Shown here: positions 61,113 to 64,000 of the stretch, in pieces
Layout of the letters: every line of letters begins with the position of its first letter
Numbering within the stretch: the stretch's first letter is position 1
Source: JAEXOD01 sp937930275
Lineage (GTDB): Bacteria > Bacteroidota > Ignavibacteria > Ignavibacteriales > Melioribacteraceae
Direction: 5' to 3'
Assembly (NCBI GenBank): GCA_036733965.1
Contig: DAIMZL010000001.1
Location: 222,987 to 286,986 of the forward strand
DNA length: 64,000 nucleotides
Notes under the pieces: generated by a model
Database searches by the model: none
Told to the model about the DNA's origin: nothing
What the model saw: the letters and a program-made list of their open reading frames with translations, nothing else
Position numbers and translations under genes: made by a program

Positions 61113-61240
61113 ATGTTTTCCTTTTCGTTGTTTTTGGATACTAAAGTAAAGATTTTAATATTTGTACAATACGTTACGATATTATAGAATTAAAATCAAG
61201 TGAATTTTTATGCAAAGCGGGAAATAATTAATTTAAAATA
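61113..61240. other. Intergenic region upstream of the ALDH7-type gene
   Basis: An AT-rich gap of 128 bases between the aldehyde dehydrogenase start and the DHOD-like gene terminator. On the minus strand TATAAT is present without a good -35. An 8-bp palindrome TTGTACAA lies at 61162-61169. No small ORF or RNA gene is evident. Confidence 0.5.
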
Positions 61241-61275
61241 AAAAAGCTCCTTTCAAAAAAGAAAAGGAGCTTTTA
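61241..61275 (-). terminator. Terminator after the DHOD-like gene (probably bidirectional)
   Basis: AAAAGCTCCTTT (61242-61253) and AAAGGAGCTTTT (61263-61274) form a 12-bp stem with a nine-base loop. On the minus strand the stem is followed by TTATTTTA. The opposite side is also T-rich, so it can act in both directions. It lies 20 bases past the stop at 61294. Confidence 0.9.
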
Positions 61276-61293
61276 AAAAGTATTTCTATTACG

Positions 61294-62292
61294 CTAAATT
61301 AACAATTTATAGCTATTTAATGCTTTCATATAGTTAGCACGTTCAAAAGCTGCAGGTTCTTCAACTGATTTCTGACTCATACTACCTTTCATAAATTCAA
61401 CAGAAGGATATTCGTTTTCTTCCATCCACTGTTTCATTTCAGTTAATATTTCGGTAACTCTTCCGCGTCCGTTTCTTAAAATTTCGCTGCAAAGCATAGT
61501 TACATCACTTCCGGCCATCACCATTTTAATAACGTCTTCTGCAGATTGAATTCCGCTTGTAGCTGCCAAACTTGCATTTAGTTTTCCAAATAAAATAGAA
61601 ATCCAACGTAACGGTAAACGCATTTCCCAATTATTACTTAAAACTAAATTCGGAACTACACTCAAATTTGTCAAATCAAAATCAGGTTGATAAAATCTAT
61701 TAAACATAACTAAACCGTCAGCACCGGCTTTATCTAATTGTGCAGCCAAGTTTGCTAAAGATGTAAAATAAGGGCTAAGTTTTACGGCAACCGGAATTTT
61801 AGTATTTGCTTTAACTGCTTTTAATGTGTCAATATACATAGTCTCAATTTCCGAACCGGTTAATTGCGGACTTGTAGGAATATAATAAACGTTAAGTTCT
61901 AACGCATCGGCGCCGGCATCTTCAATGTTTTTAGCATATTTTACCCAACCACCTGTGCTAACACCGTTCAAACTACCGATAATCGGAATATCAACAGATT
62001 TTTTAAGTTTAGCTATATGATCTAAATATTCGTATGGACCGGTTCTAAAATCATCAGGTTGCGGAAAATAAGATATTGCTTCTGCATAACTTTCTGCACC
62101 ATACGTTAAATAATGATCTAATTCACCAGATTCGTGGCTTATTTGTTCTTCAAACAAAGAATATACAACTACTGCAGATGCACCTGCATCTTCTAAAGCT
62201 TTTACACTATCAACAGATTCTGATAATGGAGAGGCAGAAGAAACTATCGGGTTTTTAAGTTTTAGCCCCATATATGTTGTCGTTAAATCCAT
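61294..62292 (-). CDS. Dihydroorotate dehydrogenase-like flavoprotein, linked to NifJ
   Basis: A 332 aa FMN-dependent TIM-barrel protein. It starts MDLTTTYMGLKLKNPIVSSASPLS, close to class 1 dihydroorotate dehydrogenases, and has PIIGSLNGVSTGGWVKYA, ADALELNVYYIPTSP and a C-terminal AATSGIQSAEDVIKMVMAGSDVTMLCSEILRNG. Genes of this type stand next to pyruvate:ferredoxin oxidoreductase in many Bacteroidota-type genomes. Whether it makes orotate or serves another redox reaction is not known. Terminators flank it on both sides, so it may be transcribed from its own promoter. Confidence 0.87.
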   Translation of the reverse strand: MDLTTTYMGLKLKNPIVSSASPLSESVDSVKALEDAGASAVVVYSLFEEQISHESGELDHYLTYGAESYAEAISYFPQPDDFRTGPYEYLDHIAKLKKSVDIPIIGSLNGVSTGGWVKYAKNIEDAGADALELNVYYIPTSPQLTGSEIETMYIDTLKAVKANTKIPVAVKLSPYFTSLANLAAQLDKAGADGLVMFNRFYQPDFDLTNLSVVPNLVLSNNWEMRLPLRWISILFGKLNASLAATSGIQSAEDVIKMVMAGSDVTMLCSEILRNGRGRVTEILTEMKQWMEENEYPSVEFMKGSMSQKSVEEPAAFERANYMKALNSYKLLI

Positions 62293-62320
62293 TTTTACTC
62301 CAAATTATTAAAAAATTTTG

Positions 62321-62345
62321 AAAAACTGCCCCGTTAAAACGGGGC
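62321..62345 (-). terminator. Rho-independent terminator after nifJ
   Basis: On the minus strand GCCCCGTT, two bases, AACGGGGC (62328-62345) is a strong GC-rich 8-bp stem followed by AGTTTTT. It lies 8 bases past the nifJ stop. The GC-rich stem stands out in very AT-rich surroundings. Confidence 0.85.
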
Positions 62346-62353
62346 GTTATTTA

Positions 62354-64000
62354 TTAATTTTCAGTTTTTGTTCCGAAATCAAGAGATGCTAATTGTTCGT
62401 AATATTTCCAACGTTTATTAACTTCTTCTTGTGCTAAAGCTAAAAGTTCTTTTGCAATTTCAGGATGTGACTTGGTAAGCATTTTATAACGTGTTTCGTT
62501 ATAAATATAATCTTCTAACTTTATCTTTGGAGCTTTTGAGTCTAATTTTAAAGGATTCTTTCCTTCATCGGCTAAAGCTGGGTTGTACCTGAATAATGGC
62601 CAGTGTCCGCTATCAACTGCTAATTTTTGACATTCAAAACCTTTTGCCATATTAATTCCATGAGCAATGCAATGAGAATATGCAATTATTAACGAAGGTC
62701 CGTCATAAGCTTCAGCTTCAACAAATGCACGTATTGTGTGTAAATCGTTTGAACCCATAGCAACTTTTGCAACATAAACATTTCCGTAACTCATAGCCAT
62801 TAATCCTAAATCTTTTTTACCCATACGTTTTCCGGCTGCAGCAAATTTAGCAACGGCACCAATACTGGTAGATTTGGACATCTGACCACCGGTATTTGAA
62901 TAAACTTCGGTATCAAGTACTAATATATTTACATTTTTACCGCTTGCTAATACGTGATCTAATCCGCCATAACCAATATCATATGCCCAACCGTCACCGC
63001 CTATAATCCAAACAGATTTTTTAACTAAAAATTCAACTAAATCATTAAGTCTTGCGGCATCAGGATCGTTAATTGTGGCTAATTTTTCTTTTAATAACTC
63101 TACTCTTTCTCTTTGTTCATAAATGCCGGCTTCATCTTTTTGGTCAGCATTTAATATTGCACTTGCAAAATCTTCACCAATTTGTGATGCAAATTTTGCT
63201 ACTAATTCTCTTGCTTGTTCATTTTGTTTATCAATTGTTACTCGCATACCAAAACCAAATTCGGCATTATCTTCAAATAACGAATTTGCCCATGCTGGAC
63301 CTCTTCCGTTTTTATTTGTTGTCCATGGAGTTGTTGGTAAGTTTGCTCCATAAATTGATGAACAACCTGTAGCGTTTGCTATATAACTTCTGTCACCAAA
63401 TAACTGCGAAACTAATTTTACATAAGGAGTTTCGCCACAACCGGAGCAAGCACCTGAGAATTCAAATAAAGGCTCTAAGAGCTGGCTGCCTTGAACAGAT
63501 GTTAAATTTAATTTAGATCTGTCAAACTCCGGAACATTTAAGAAGAATTCAAAGTTTTCTCTTTCAGCTTCACGCAACGGAATTTGGGGAGCCATATTTA
63601 ATGCTTTGAATTTAGGTTCTTTTTTATTCTTTGCAGGACATACTTCATAACATAATTCACATCCTGTACAATCTTCAACCGCAACTTGAATTGTATAAGC
63701 TAAGTCTTTAAATTCTTTACCTTTTGCGTCAATATATTTAAAGGTTTTTGGAGCATCTTTTAATAACTCTTTATCATATACTTTAATTCTAATTGCTGCA
63801 TGCGGGCAAGCTAATGAACATTTACCGCACTGAATACACACTTCCGGATCCCAAGTAGGCACTTCAAGTGCAATGTTTCTTTTTTCCCATTTTGTAGTTC
63901 CTGAAGGGTATACACCGTCTATAGGCATATCGCTTACCGGAATATCGTCACCTTTTCCTGCCATCATCTTAGCAAGTACGTTTTTAACAAAATCAGGAGC
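62354..64000 (-). CDS. nifJ: Pyruvate:ferredoxin (flavodoxin) oxidoreductase, 5' part off window
   Basis: The C-terminal ~548 residues of the single-chain NifJ-type enzyme (normally about 1,170-1,200 aa), which oxidises pyruvate to acetyl-CoA and CO2, reducing ferredoxin. Visible are two 4Fe-4S cluster motifs (CIQCGKCSLACP and CTGCELCYEVCP), the cysteine-rich GACSGCGETP, and the TPP-binding GGDGWAYDIGYGG and DTEVYSNTGGQMSKS, followed by YSHCIAHG. The reading frame is open through the window edge; a Met at 63967 is not the start. It indicates an anaerobic or facultatively anaerobic metabolism. Confidence 0.96.
   Translation of the reverse strand, partial: APDFVKNVLAKMMAGKGDDIPVSDMPIDGVYPSGTTKWEKRNIALEVPTWDPEVCIQCGKCSLACPHAAIRIKVYDKELLKDAPKTFKYIDAKGKEFKDLAYTIQVAVEDCTGCELCYEVCPAKNKKEPKFKALNMAPQIPLREAERENFEFFLNVPEFDRSKLNLTSVQGSQLLEPLFEFSGACSGCGETPYVKLVSQLFGDRSYIANATGCSSIYGANLPTTPWTTNKNGRGPAWANSLFEDNAEFGFGMRVTIDKQNEQARELVAKFASQIGEDFASAILNADQKDEAGIYEQRERVELLKEKLATINDPDAARLNDLVEFLVKKSVWIIGGDGWAYDIGYGGLDHVLASGKNVNILVLDTEVYSNTGGQMSKSTSIGAVAKFAAAGKRMGKKDLGLMAMSYGNVYVAKVAMGSNDLHTIRAFVEAEAYDGPSLIIAYSHCIAHGINMAKGFECQKLAVDSGHWPLFRYNPALADEGKNPLKLDSKAPKIKLEDYIYNETRYKMLTKSHPEIAKELLALAQEEVNKRWKYYEQLASLDFGTKTEN

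Noticed and set aside
61162..61169. TTGTACAA palindrome upstream of the ALDH7-type gene as an operator
   Set aside because: Only 8 bp, without a matching second copy or a clear promoter to place it against.
1..64000. tRNA, rRNA, CRISPR arrays, riboswitches, insertion sequences
   Set aside because: Gaps between genes are short, and none showed a cloverleaf, repeat-spacer pattern, aptamer-like leader or transposase.

Overview
The window is a gene-dense, AT-rich bacterial chromosome segment. It probably comes from the Ignavibacteria or a close Bacteroidota/Chlorobiota relative. The evidence is two large secreted proteins ending in Por/type IX secretion sorting domains with the YPNPFN signature, a NifJ pyruvate:ferredoxin oxidoreductase next to a dihydroorotate-dehydrogenase-like flavoprotein, ExbB with two ExbD proteins, FadL- and Wzi-like outer-membrane barrels, and an HPr kinase without a visible sugar PTS. 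Two runs of exactly 100 N (42719-42818 and 57828-57927) show that this is a draft scaffold. No rRNA, tRNA, CRISPR array, insertion sequence or prophage was seen.

Layout. (1) 1-8756, minus strand: a Xer recombinase, HPF and HprK, then an M23 peptidase, a DUF2795 protein, HolB, PSP1/RicT, thiolase, 3-hydroxybutyryl-CoA dehydrogenase and a ClC channel cut by the window edge. (2) 8821-25086, minus strand: a nearly gapless run of sixteen genes. In transcription order these are trpS, scpA, scpB, a pseudouridine synthase, a PBP4-type peptidase, lysS, an envelope group (DUF2279, glycosyltransferase, Wzi-like barrel, C-terminal processing protease, DUF3108), a gamma carbonic anhydrase, an MBL-fold hydrolase, ybeY, a Smg-family protein and topA. 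(3) 25211-37105, minus strand: an HNH nuclease, mnmA, acpS, gamma-glutamyltransferase, an MCE/MlaD protein, a CorC-type transporter, ssb, two T9SS-sorted secreted proteins and a SPOR lipoprotein. (4) 37177-46635, minus strand: FadL-type porin, biotin carboxyl carrier and biotin carboxylase, MutS2 and CvpA (split by an N gap), YqeY, ExbD-ExbD-ExbB and a secreted endonuclease/exonuclease/phosphatase-family protein. (5) 46714-56381, plus strand: polA, the LpoB/COG3014-like/LPP20 lipoprotein cassette, an ABC-2 permease with no ATPase nearby, nadD, an unknown exported protein and an NtrC-type response regulator. (6) 56383-64000, minus strand: a PAS-only protein, a TIGR02757-like gene mostly hidden in an N gap, pdxJ, a CPBP-family membrane protein, an ALDH7-type aldehyde dehydrogenase, the DHOD-like flavoprotein and nifJ (5' end off the window).

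Function. The genes are mostly core cell biology (replication, segregation, tRNA and rRNA processing, cofactor synthesis) with a strong envelope theme: peptidoglycan enzymes, lipoproteins, outer-membrane barrels and an energised Exb complex. Thiolase, HBD, biotin carboxylase/BCCP and NifJ point to acyl-CoA and pyruvate metabolism in an organism that can live anaerobically. The least explained parts are the LpoB cassette with its lone ABC permease, the exported protein at 54383-55021, and the PAS protein that converges on the NtrC-type regulator. Several enzymes also carry substitutions at normally conserved catalytic motifs.
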